From positions 1 to 26,398 of the IMG/VR virus record IMGVR_UViG_3300027754_000370: a stretch of DNA of 26,398 bases. The stretch is one strand, 5' to 3'. Of the stretch, positions 7,225 to 16,500 are shown piece after piece; positions within the stretch are counted from its first letter, which is position 1; the number at the start of each line of letters is the position of its first letter. The notes beneath the pieces are model-generated. The model searched no databases, was not told the origin of the DNA, and saw only the letters and a program-made list of their open reading frames with translations. The translations under genes and the position numbers were made by a program. This stretch comes from a virus.

Positions 7225-7725
7225 ATGGACATGGATAAACTATTAGAAGCCATTCAAATTCTTATTAAAGAGGAGCTTAAAGAGCAATTACCTGCTTTAA
7301 TTAAGGAAGGTGTGAAGGCTGAAATGAAAAAAATGCTATCTGAAACAAAAATAGCACCAAAACCAGTATCAAAGAGTATCTCAATGGCTAAGGCTATATT
7401 GGGAGAAGATACTATTACAGAATCAGTAGTTCAAAAGGAAGTACCGGCAAAGCAATACAGCAAAAACCCAATCATTAACCAAATTCTTAATGAGACAAGA
7501 GGTGGTATTCCACAGGGTGATGGTGGATTCAGAACAATGAATTTTGGACAAGGTGATATGGGTTCAATTGTAGGTAGAACTGCAATTGCTGAAAAAATGG
7601 GATATGGTGATGTTGCAAAAGGACCTCAACCAACTGGATTAGGTGTAAATACTGGAGTAGCTGAAATAGATAAAGCTCTGAATAGAGATTATTCAGAACT
7701 TGTAAAAAGATTTAAAAAGAAGTAA
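7225..7725 (+). CDS. Hypothetical protein preceding gp25, probably virion-related
   Basis: The protein has 166 residues. A second in-frame ATG at 7231 (MDKLLEA) is an equally possible start. The first 40 residues form a charged amphipathic helix (KLLEAIQILIKEELKEQ...), suitable for oligomerisation. The middle is Lys/Pro/Ser-rich, and the second half is Gly-rich and disordered-looking (GGIPQGDGGF, NFGQGDMGS), ending in a basic helix (VKRFKKK). The stop overlaps the gp25 start by one base, which implies coupled translation and a likely role in baseplate or tail assembly. The family is not recognised. Confidence 0.7.
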   Translation: MDMDKLLEAIQILIKEELKEQLPALIKEGVKAEMKKMLSETKIAPKPVSKSISMAKAILGEDTITESVVQKEVPAKQYSKNPIINQILNETRGGIPQGDGGFRTMNFGQGDMGSIVGRTAIAEKMGYGDVAKGPQPTGLGVNTGVAEIDKALNRDYSELVKRFKKK

Positions 7726-8153
7726 TGGCAATTGTATTAGGTAGTAAATTAGTAAAAGATACACAAAAGTATAATGATTATGCTATTGGTATAACACTGC
7801 CCATACAAATTGGTAATACCGCATTTAACCAATCATTTACTACAATTGAACAAACTAAATCAAATATAAAAAATCTATTACTTACTAAAAAATATGAAAG
7901 ATTAATGCAACCAAATTTAGGTAGTGGTATGCAGGAATTATTATTTGAAATGAACGATGATGATTTGGCTGAAAAAATAGAAAATACAATAAATAGTTCA
8001 ATGGAAACTTGGTTACCATTTGTATCTATTGAGGATATATCAATACAGCAAACAAATGAATTTAAAGATAATAATAAATTAAATGTTTCTTTAAAATTTA
8101 GAATAGAAAACAATGTTAATTTAGAAACTGTATCATTTAACATTCAAGCGTAA
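7725..8153 (+). CDS. 25: Baseplate wedge protein, gp25-like
   Basis: The protein has 142 residues, close to T4 gp25 (132). The gp25/GPW pattern is clear: N-terminal strands ending in FNQSFTTIEQTKSNIKNLLLTKKYERLMQP, then N-L-G-S-G-M-Q-E-L-L-F-E, where the K(G)ER-M-P-x-x-G-S and LLFE positions are the family hallmark, though the usual Gly-Glu-Arg is Tyr-Glu-Arg here. The C-terminal half has the helix and two strands typical of the fold. gp25 forms the inner wedge with gp6 and gp53 and contacts the sheath as its polymerisation platform. It directly precedes gp6, as in other contractile systems. Confidence 0.88.
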   Translation: MAIVLGSKLVKDTQKYNDYAIGITLPIQIGNTAFNQSFTTIEQTKSNIKNLLLTKKYERLMQPNLGSGMQELLFEMNDDDLAEKIENTINSSMETWLPFVSIEDISIQQTNEFKDNNKLNVSLKFRIENNVNLETVSFNIQA

Positions 8154-8158
8154 TCATT

Positions 8159-10192
8159 ATGGCAATAAACACAATAAATAAAAATTTTAAAAATAAAGGA
8201 AAGGATATAAAGTATCTTAATAAAGACTTTGCTAGCTTTAGAGCTAACTTAATTGAGTTTTCTAAAACATATTTTCCAAAAACATATTCTGATTTTAATG
8301 AAACTTCACCTGGTATGATGTTTATTGAAATGGCATCTTATATTGGTGATGTGCTTGGATATTATATAGATGATACTTTAAAAGAATCATTAATGCCATA
8401 TGCAGAAGATGAAAAAAGTATGTTGGCATTGGCTCAATTTTTAGGGTATAAACCAAAAGTAACATCACCTGCAATATCTACATTATCTATATATCAATTA
8501 GTACCATCAATAGGAACTGGTGTAAATAATAAAGCTGATTCAAAATTTTATTTAAGGATTAAAGAAGGTATGTCAGTACAATCGGCAAATGGTATTGATT
8601 TCAGAACAACTAATCTTGTTGATTTTGAAGATGCAATGGATAGAGAAATAACTGTCTATGAAAGAGATGCTAATACTGGAGAACCTTTATTTTATTTAGT
8701 TAAAAAATATGTACAAGTAATTTCTGCTGTTGTAAAACAAAAAGAGGTATCTTTTGGCGATTATGAATCTTTTCAAAAAATAGATTTACCAGATACTGAT
8801 ATAATTTCTATATATGATGTTAGAGATTCAAATGGTAACAAATATTATGAAGTTCCTTATTTAGCGCAGGAAATGGTATTTATAGATTATCCAAATACGG
8901 AAGCAAATGACCAAGATTTATATCAATTTAAATCAACAGTACCATATATTTTAAAAACAATTAAGACTCCAAAAAGATTTACTACTAAAATAAATCAAGA
9001 TAGTACAACTACTATTCAATTTGGAGCTGGTGACCCAACAGCATCTGATGAGCAATTAATTCCTAATTTAAAAAATGTTGGATTGGGATTACCAAATTCT
9101 ATTAGTAGATTGGATGAATCATTTGACCCAACAAACTTTTTAAAAACAAAAACATATGGTACATCTCCATCAAATACAACAATAACTGTAAAGTATTATG
9201 TTGGTGGTGGTGTTACATCTAATATATCACAAGGCCAATTAACAAAAATAACAGGAATAGAATTTGATGATGATACTACATCATTTAATAGTGCTGATAG
9301 AACAACATATAATACTATAAAAAATTCCGTAGCTGTTGATAATGAAATACCAGCTACTGGAGGTAGAAATGGTGAAACATTAGAAGAAATTAGAGAAAAT
9401 GCATTAGCAAACTTTGGAGCTCAGAATAGAGCTGTAACAGCAAAAGATTATCAAATTAGAGTATTATCATTACCTTCAAAATATGGTGGTATTGCTAAAG
9501 CTTACGCTGTAGCAGATGGTACTTTAGATAATAATTCGCCAGCATCAATATTAGCATCACCCAACCATTTACAAGAGTTTACAGATTTGGTTATGGGATT
9601 TGTTAATAAGCCGGATTCACAAGAACCAACAGAAGGGACTGTAAGAGCAGATATTACTAAATTTTTAATTGGTAAAACAGCAAATGAAAATGAAAAAAAT
9701 AACCCATTTGCAATAAATTTATATTTGTTAGGATATGATATTAATGGTAATCTTACTAATCTTAATAGAGCAGTTAAAGAAAATCTTAAAACATATTTAA
9801 ACGAATACAGATTATTGACAGATGGTATTAATATTAATGATGGATTTATTATTAATATTGGTATTGATTTTGAAATAGTTGTTTTTGGAAATTATAATAA
9901 AAGTGAAGTATTGACTAAATGTATAATTGATTTAAAAGATTATTTTAATATTAATAATATGTCTTTTAATCAAACTATAAATTTAAGCGAAATTGAATTA
10001 CTATTAGCTAATGTTGAAGGAGTTTCATCAGTTCCAAAAGTTATAATAACAAACAAATGTTCTGGAAAGTATTCTTCAAATTCATATAATATAAATGCGG
10101 CAACTAAAGATAAGATTGTATATCCATCATTAGACCCTTCAATTTTTGAAATTAAGTTTCCTGATGCAGACATAAAAGGCAGAGTAAAATAA
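8159..10192 (+). CDS. 6: Baseplate wedge protein, gp6-like (baseplate J)
   Basis: The protein has 677 residues, close to T4 gp6 (660). The N-terminal part has KYLNKDFASFRANLIEFSK and FNETSPGMMFIEMASYIGDVLGYYID, a well-conserved T4 gp6 stretch in which the wedge ring helix is followed by LAQFLGY. The middle is beta-rich. From about residue 400, GRNGETLEEIRENA and the following AKDYQIRVLSLPS match the baseplate J-like core (the NRAVTAKDY region). Two gp6 chains per wedge form the inner ring that triggers sheath contraction. The start lies five bases after the gp25 stop, and its own stop overlaps the next ATG by one base. Confidence 0.9.
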   Translation: MAINTINKNFKNKGKDIKYLNKDFASFRANLIEFSKTYFPKTYSDFNETSPGMMFIEMASYIGDVLGYYIDDTLKESLMPYAEDEKSMLALAQFLGYKPKVTSPAISTLSIYQLVPSIGTGVNNKADSKFYLRIKEGMSVQSANGIDFRTTNLVDFEDAMDREITVYERDANTGEPLFYLVKKYVQVISAVVKQKEVSFGDYESFQKIDLPDTDIISIYDVRDSNGNKYYEVPYLAQEMVFIDYPNTEANDQDLYQFKSTVPYILKTIKTPKRFTTKINQDSTTTIQFGAGDPTASDEQLIPNLKNVGLGLPNSISRLDESFDPTNFLKTKTYGTSPSNTTITVKYYVGGGVTSNISQGQLTKITGIEFDDDTTSFNSADRTTYNTIKNSVAVDNEIPATGGRNGETLEEIRENALANFGAQNRAVTAKDYQIRVLSLPSKYGGIAKAYAVADGTLDNNSPASILASPNHLQEFTDLVMGFVNKPDSQEPTEGTVRADITKFLIGKTANENEKNNPFAINLYLLGYDINGNLTNLNRAVKENLKTYLNEYRLLTDGININDGFIINIGIDFEIVVFGNYNKSEVLTKCIIDLKDYFNINNMSFNQTINLSEIELLLANVEGVSSVPKVIITNKCSGKYSSNSYNINAATKDKIVYPSLDPSIFEIKFPDADIKGRVK

Positions 10193-11262
10193 TGGCATAC
10201 TATTTTTTAACAGCATCAAAAGATGCATCGGTTTACTTACAACAGCCAAATCAAAATACTGGTTTAGATGAGATATTGGAAATAAGTAAAGTATATTATG
10301 GAAACATTAAAGATGTATCCCATGCTCTACTTAAATTTGATGTAGGATATATATCAGCATCAATTTCTAATAATAGTATTTCAATGAGTTCAGCCGAATT
10401 AATACTAAGAGAAACTAAAAGTGAAGAAATTCCATTAGAATATACTATATATGCAAATCCAATTTCTGGAAGTTGGGAAATGGGTACTGGTACTCGATTT
10501 GATAATATATCAACGCAAGGTGTAACTTGGAATTATAGAGAGGGTGATAGTTCATTAGAGTGGCTACAAAATAATTTTCAAACAGGAACAACGGCAAGTA
10601 TTAATAATGGTGTTGGGGGTACGTGGTACACAAGCTATGGAGCATCTCAAACGTTTAGTTATCAAACATCTGATATTAATATGAATGTAATATCAATTTT
10701 AAGAGCTTTCATAAGTGGTTCTGTAATAAATGATGGTATTATTTTAAAATACTCAACAACAAACGAAAGCGATACTGCAGACTATGGAATTTTAAAATTC
10801 TTTAGTAAAGAAACTCATACAATATATCAACCAAAAATAAGAATAGGTTGGAATGATTCGGTATTTTCTACTGGTTCATTATTAGCACTAACTGCAAATG
10901 ATATTAAAGTTGGTGTAACTAATTTAAAAAAAGAATATAAGGTAGGTACTACTGCAAAAATACAAGTATTTGGTAGAGAGTTATATCCACTAAAAACATT
11001 TTCAAATACATTTGAATATTTAACTTCAAAATATTTACCATCCACAACATATTATCAAATAAGAGATTATGCATCAAATGATGTTATAATTCCATTTAGT
11101 GATTATTCTAAAGTTAGTTGTGATTCTAATGGAAATTACATAAAAGTTAATTTTTCAAATTGGGAAGCTAATAGAGTTTATAAAATAGAATTTAAGATAG
11201 ATAATAACGGAAGTGTTGAATACTTTGATAATGATACTACATTTAGTTTAGTTAAAAATTAA
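10192..11262 (+). CDS. Baseplate-region protein with DNRLRE-like domain
   Basis: The protein has 356 residues. The opening is typical of DNRLRE-type beta-sandwich domains: a strand with DASVYLQQPNQNTGLDEILEISK, then SHALLKFDV, later a strand-rich region with ITNG-like turns and W-containing strands to about residue 220 (KIRIGWND). Such domains are usual in secreted surface proteins of Bacteroidetes and are thought to help in carbohydrate or surface binding. The C-terminal 130 residues (after TANDIKVGVTNLKKEY) form another beta-rich domain. The gene is locked to gp6 by a 1-base overlap, so the product likely sits on the wedge periphery. The T4 equivalent is not clear. Confidence 0.65.
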   Translation: MAYYFLTASKDASVYLQQPNQNTGLDEILEISKVYYGNIKDVSHALLKFDVGYISASISNNSISMSSAELILRETKSEEIPLEYTIYANPISGSWEMGTGTRFDNISTQGVTWNYREGDSSLEWLQNNFQTGTTASINNGVGGTWYTSYGASQTFSYQTSDINMNVISILRAFISGSVINDGIILKYSTTNESDTADYGILKFFSKETHTIYQPKIRIGWNDSVFSTGSLLALTANDIKVGVTNLKKEYKVGTTAKIQVFGRELYPLKTFSNTFEYLTSKYLPSTTYYQIRDYASNDVIIPFSDYSKVSCDSNGNYIKVNFSNWEANRVYKIEFKIDNNGSVEYFDNDTTFSLVKN

Positions 11263-11264
11263 TA

Positions 11265-12350
11265 ATGGCAAAGACAGGATTACAAAATGAACAATTAATA
11301 AATGAACTTTTAATTAGTGGTTCAACCGCAATTACTAGTAAAAATCCTTTTGGTGTCCATACATTTGAACAAACTAATAATGAAGATGGTGTTATTTCTG
11401 GAAAATTAGTAAAACCAAAATACAATGAAGTAGAATTAGTTAAATCTATTGATACTGTAATTTTTGAATTACTACCACCAGCACCACCTCCATTCGATGA
11501 TAGAGTAGCAAGACCAATATATAATGAGGCAACTCAATCAGTAATTGATTTAACTGCACAGGTGGTGACTTTAAGTAGGACAGTTTTGGATTTGAGAGCA
11601 AAGGTTCAGGATGTTGAAATTGTATCGGAAAGTTTAAAAGTTCAATTGGATTTAAAAGATTTAAATTTAGCAGCATCACAAAATCAAACTGGACAATTAA
11701 CAACAAAGATATCAAGTACTATTACTGAATTACAAAATTCAATTCAAAAAGGAACATCTGAAGCAATTCAGAGAGTTTCTCTATATGCTAGAAATCAATC
11801 ATTACAACAGGAGTTGAGTGCATTAAGAATAGCAGCATCTGCAAAGGAGCAGGCATTAGCAGCTGGAGCAGTTTCAACTGGGCAATTAGCAAGTATATTA
11901 TTTGATAAAGGTGACCCATCAAAAGCAACCACAGCAAAAATGATTGGTATGGATTTTGGTGGTGGGTATGGCTCGGCTGCAAAAGGTGATATATTTGCAG
12001 CACCTAATAATGATTATTCAAATACCTTTAGAACTTATTTTGAAGTAATTGCATCATCTGGGTTGACTGGTAATAAAGAAATAACTGTGGATATTAAATT
12101 TACAGGAGGAGTTACTCAATCAATTTGGGATTATGGATTTTCATTACCAATTAAAATAAAAGCAGGTGAAACTAAACGATTTGATTTAAAAACACCATCA
12201 TCATACTTTAAAGGATTGGCAGGTTCTCATGGTGGTGGACTTTTTTCTCATTCAAAACCAACAGAGTATGATTTTACATTTAGTATAATAGTATCTGATG
12301 GAACTAAAACTGAAAATAAAGATTTTACTGTACATATATACAAATATTAA
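11265..12350 (+). CDS. Virion protein with central coiled coil and beta-rich C-terminal domain
   Basis: The protein has 361 residues. An N-terminal segment of about 65 residues (start AKTGLQNEQL) ends at a Pro-rich hinge (PPAPPP, 71-76). Residues 85-205 form a long coiled coil rich in Gln, Ser and Leu without Pro (VIDLTAQVVTLSRTVLDLRA onward). A Gly-rich turn (GMDFGGGYGSAAKG) leads to a beta-rich domain (about 250-361) with alternating strands. This looks like a trimeric fibre or wedge-attachment protein with a foot, shaft and head. It is co-directional and two bases after the DNRLRE-like gene stop. The family is not recognised. Confidence 0.65.
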   Translation: MAKTGLQNEQLINELLISGSTAITSKNPFGVHTFEQTNNEDGVISGKLVKPKYNEVELVKSIDTVIFELLPPAPPPFDDRVARPIYNEATQSVIDLTAQVVTLSRTVLDLRAKVQDVEIVSESLKVQLDLKDLNLAASQNQTGQLTTKISSTITELQNSIQKGTSEAIQRVSLYARNQSLQQELSALRIAASAKEQALAAGAVSTGQLASILFDKGDPSKATTAKMIGMDFGGGYGSAAKGDIFAAPNNDYSNTFRTYFEVIASSGLTGNKEITVDIKFTGGVTQSIWDYGFSLPIKIKAGETKRFDLKTPSSYFKGLAGSHGGGLFSHSKPTEYDFTFSIIVSDGTKTENKDFTVHIYKY

Positions 12351-12362
12351 TAGATTACAATT

Positions 12363-13568
12363 ATGGCAATAAAAACATTCAAAGAAATATTAGATAACAA
12401 AGGATATCGAATTAATTCAAATGATAGAAAAATATTTGAAAATGGGGATATTCAGTCATTTTTTGGATTAGGACAAAATGATTGTATTGAAGTTATTATT
12501 TATGATATAAATGATAATCAACTTCCTCAAAAAGACGGAAAATTAATTAGATATATACCATTGACAACTGATAATATAAAAGATTATTTTTTAATAGCAG
12601 AAGGTACTATATTCCAAAAATATAAATTGCCAAATGAATATTTTATAGATGTTGAGAGATTATTAAGAGAAGCTGGATACAATAATGGAAATTTTAAAAC
12701 ACAAATAACTCTTATTAATAAAAGAGTTGGAAGTGAGATAATTAATGATAAACTTTGGATATCAGAAATATCACCATCTAGAACCGAAGTTAGATTATTT
12801 CCTATAAGAGATGCAAATAATATAAACAAAGAATTAGAAGATAGATTTTCTTTATTTATAAAAGGTGGTGAATTTAGAGATGATACTATAAATTCTTCTT
12901 TTAATTTTGTAGAAGCGATTACACCAACTACAATAAGTTCATTTATGAAAAGAAAGTATTCTGAAAAGTGGTTGAATAAAATGATTGGTGAATTTAAAAT
13001 AAAAAATTTTGATACATTTATAACAACAATACATAATAAATTTTTAGAAGCTTCAATGTATGAATTTACAAATAGAGTATCTGATTTAAAAAATATAAAT
13101 TATGGTAAACCAAATAATAAAAAAACAAAAATTGAACTATCAAAAACTGAAATTATAGAAATTTGTAAAAAACTTTTAATTGGTACAATAGAATATTATT
13201 TGTCAAAACAAGATATTAAAACAGCAACAACATTTGATTCTGGTATAAACGAATCTATGGATACAGTTGGTAACGTAATTCAGTCATTAGAATCTGATAC
13301 AATAGTAGATACCACATCTCCGGTTATAAGTGCAGGTGTATCAAAAAAATTAAAACAAACTGATATTGAATTGGAATTGGAGAGGCAAATTAAAAAACAA
13401 TTACCAATAGAAGAAAAACCAATAGATATTAAAATAATAACACCAGATGATGCACCACCATATATTAGAGGAGGTGGTGGCGGAGGTGGAAATAATAATA
13501 GAACAATGCCTGGTAGATTTAATGATGGGCAGGTAGATGGTCCTTTAGTTCAAGATTATCAAAAATAA
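12363..13568 (+). CDS. Wedge-like baseplate protein with C-terminal poly-Gly segment
   Basis: The protein has 401 residues. The N-terminal domain (about 1-150) begins MAIKTFKEILDNKGYRI and includes LIRYIPLTTDNIKDYFLIAEG and KLWISEISPSRTEVRLFPI, a strand-rich part that is suggestive of baseplate proteins where such a segment contacts neighbouring wedge chains. A helical middle (about 185-300) with FVEAITPTTISSFMKRKYSE follows. The C-terminal tail is charged, then has an eight-Gly run (GGGGGGGG after YIR, near 13471-13494) and a flexible end. Location between wedge genes supports a virion role. No T4 counterpart can be named. Confidence 0.6.
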   Translation: MAIKTFKEILDNKGYRINSNDRKIFENGDIQSFFGLGQNDCIEVIIYDINDNQLPQKDGKLIRYIPLTTDNIKDYFLIAEGTIFQKYKLPNEYFIDVERLLREAGYNNGNFKTQITLINKRVGSEIINDKLWISEISPSRTEVRLFPIRDANNINKELEDRFSLFIKGGEFRDDTINSSFNFVEAITPTTISSFMKRKYSEKWLNKMIGEFKIKNFDTFITTIHNKFLEASMYEFTNRVSDLKNINYGKPNNKKTKIELSKTEIIEICKKLLIGTIEYYLSKQDIKTATTFDSGINESMDTVGNVIQSLESDTIVDTTSPVISAGVSKKLKQTDIELELERQIKKQLPIEEKPIDIKIITPDDAPPYIRGGGGGGGNNNRTMPGRFNDGQVDGPLVQDYQK

Positions 13569-13579
13569 AAAATCAATAA

Positions 13580-16500
13580 ATGAGAGTAGTAGAAGATATA
13601 ATATTTGATGAAGGATTTGCAAACGGAGGTGGTGGTGGTAGTATAACGTCTGCTGGTAGTGGAAATGTAATATTAACAAACACGCCAAATACTGTATTAT
13701 CCAATCAATCATATATTATAAATGTAGATTCAAATATAAAAGATGCTGATATTTTTGTAAATGGTGAAACGGTATCTAAAAAAACAAATAATACAATTAC
13801 AGTAGCAATTAGCGATTTATTATTAAAAGGTAATACTACAATTACATTAAAAAAAGATGGATATGTTTCCAATGAAAGATATGTAGTATCACTAGTAACA
13901 AATCCAAATTATAATAAAAATTCAAATTACAATTCAGCAACTCAGATATTGGGAAATAATAGTGGAATGGATTATGAAAATATTTTTACTTCCTTACCAA
14001 ATACTCCAATCGCTAGTTTAGAATATTCAGCTGAACCTTTATATACCATAAATATAAAGCATTATATAAATGATTTTGAACAGTCATATAAAACTTTTAG
14101 TAATAGCCAATATTCCAATAATATTTTATTTAAACTAGAAAAACAAATAATACCAGACGAACCATTATTAAAATTTACTGTAATTGATTTAAATGGTCCT
14201 GATGGATCTGTTAATGTAATTACTAATATAAAAAATTCTGAAGGTGTATTAACTGTTGGAGAAAAAATAGTATTAAAGAGTGGAAATAATAAAATAGCAA
14301 TTCCTGAAGGAAGTAAAGCAGTTATACAATCAGCAGATTTAAAAAATTATAGAGTTAAAACTATAAATGTACAATCTGATTTATATAAACCAAAAAATGT
14401 AGATGCTAAAACGAATGAAGAAAGTGTATCAGCTACATTTGATTTAAATAATGCAACCTACAATATTAGTATTATTTCTGAAATATTTGTAACAAAGATA
14501 ATAAATAAACCAAAATTAGAATTAAATAATACAGAACCAAATAGAAAATATAATTTAAATTCAAAAGCAGATTATCCAATAGGATTAACTAAAAGTAGTA
14601 ATACATCAAAAATTACTGCTTATATAAATAATCAAACATTTGTATTCTCAAATTTAGATACCTCAACGAATGCAATAATTATTATACCTACTAAAGCATT
14701 TTCTACAATTGGAAATTATAAATTAATATTAGTACCATCTGATATTGATGGTGATGGTGATAAACTTGAATTAACAATAAATGTTAATAATGAGCAGTAT
14801 GTTGGTGTTCCTGATATTAGAAATATAAAATACCCAACTTTATTAAAAGGACCTGATTTTGTTGGAACAAATGTTGATTTTGGTATAAGTTATGAATCCG
14901 TAAATACAGATTATGTAAAAATATATAAAGTAGGTAGTGATAGATTTATAAGAGCAAAAGCTGCAGGTGTAGTAAATTTAAATTTTCAAGAATTATTAAA
15001 CTTAGATGGTACTCAAGTTTCCGAAACTGATGATATAATAAATATTACTTTAAAGTTAGTACCATATAATGAAAGTGGATATAAAGTTATAATTGGTAAA
15101 GAAGAATTTATTAATATAAGTTTTGACAAAGGAGATTTAACAATACCAAGAAATGTTGCAATTAGTAGAATCGCTGATGGATTTATTTCTCAATTTGATT
15201 CTAAAATTTTTGAAAACGAAACATCAAAATATTTAACTCATTTATTACATATTGGTAATGGTGATACTAAAGTAATTACAACTTGGGTTGGTAGTGAAGG
15301 TTCTTTGATATTAAAATTATACGAACCATTACCTACTTCAATTCAACCAAATGAACAAGTTTGGATTTCTAAATTACAATCACAACCAATAGTTGAAACA
15401 ATAACTATTAATGGTATTGATGAAATGTTTTGTCATCCATTAAAAGGCCCTAATTTTACATTAGAACAAAGTAATGGTATTGCTTATCAAGTTTATGATG
15501 ATTTAATAGCTAGTGGTTCTACTACATCAAATGATTTAGTAACTAGATTTTTAGGAAGCAATGGTATAGATACTACTAAATTAAATATACAATATGTTAG
15601 TGGTTCTAATTATACATTTTCAAATTTCACAAATTTTAGTTCTGTAGAAGAAAGAGTAAATAACTTTTTTTATAAAGTACAATTAATAGAAACTTATAAA
15701 ACAAAATATGAAGCTTTAATATCACCAACATTTATTCCACCATATGGTGCGTATGATGGTGGATTATTAACTCAAGATGGATATCAAACTATTACGGAAG
15801 ATGGTTTGTTTGATATTCAATGGGAGATTGCTCAATTTGCAGGCGTATCGCAAGCAGGGGAAGCTAAAAAAGTATTGGATACTATAAATTCTTTAATAAA
15901 AGGATTTGATGGATTTGAAAAATTTTTATATTCATCTACAAACGATTTGGCATATCCAAAAACAGCAGAAGCAAATCCAATAACTGGATTACCATATTAT
16001 AAATTAAGAGCAACAACACACGCAATTACAATAGCATGGTATGATACATTAATAGATTTATCTTCAGAATATGATAAATACAACCCAAACTATTTAGTAA
16101 ATAATATACCCGAATTTATAAAAGAAGATTATAACAATAATGACTTCTTAGTATTTTTAGATATGATAGGACAACACTTTGATATTCTTTGGGTTTATAT
16201 AAATAATTTATCAAAGACTAAAGTATTAGAGCATAAGCAATTAAATGGATTCTCAAATAGTTTGGTTCATTCTTTATTAGAATCATTTGGTTGGAATGCT
16301 AAAAGAGCATTTAATTCTGAATTAATATGGGAGTATGCGTTTGGTACTTACAAAGATGGTTTCCAAAAATATGGAATGCCATTAGCAGATGCAAACGATG
16401 AAGTTTGGAGAAGAATCCTAAATAACTTACCATACCTATTGAAACATAAGGGTACTGCTAGAGCTATGAAAGCTATTATGGCTTGTTATGGTGTACCTCA

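Noticed and set aside
7778-8143. Open frame of 121 codons antisense to the gp25 gene
   Set aside because: The + strand product is a convincing gp25. The antisense translation is hydrophobic with no family look, and no promoter or other gene runs on that strand.
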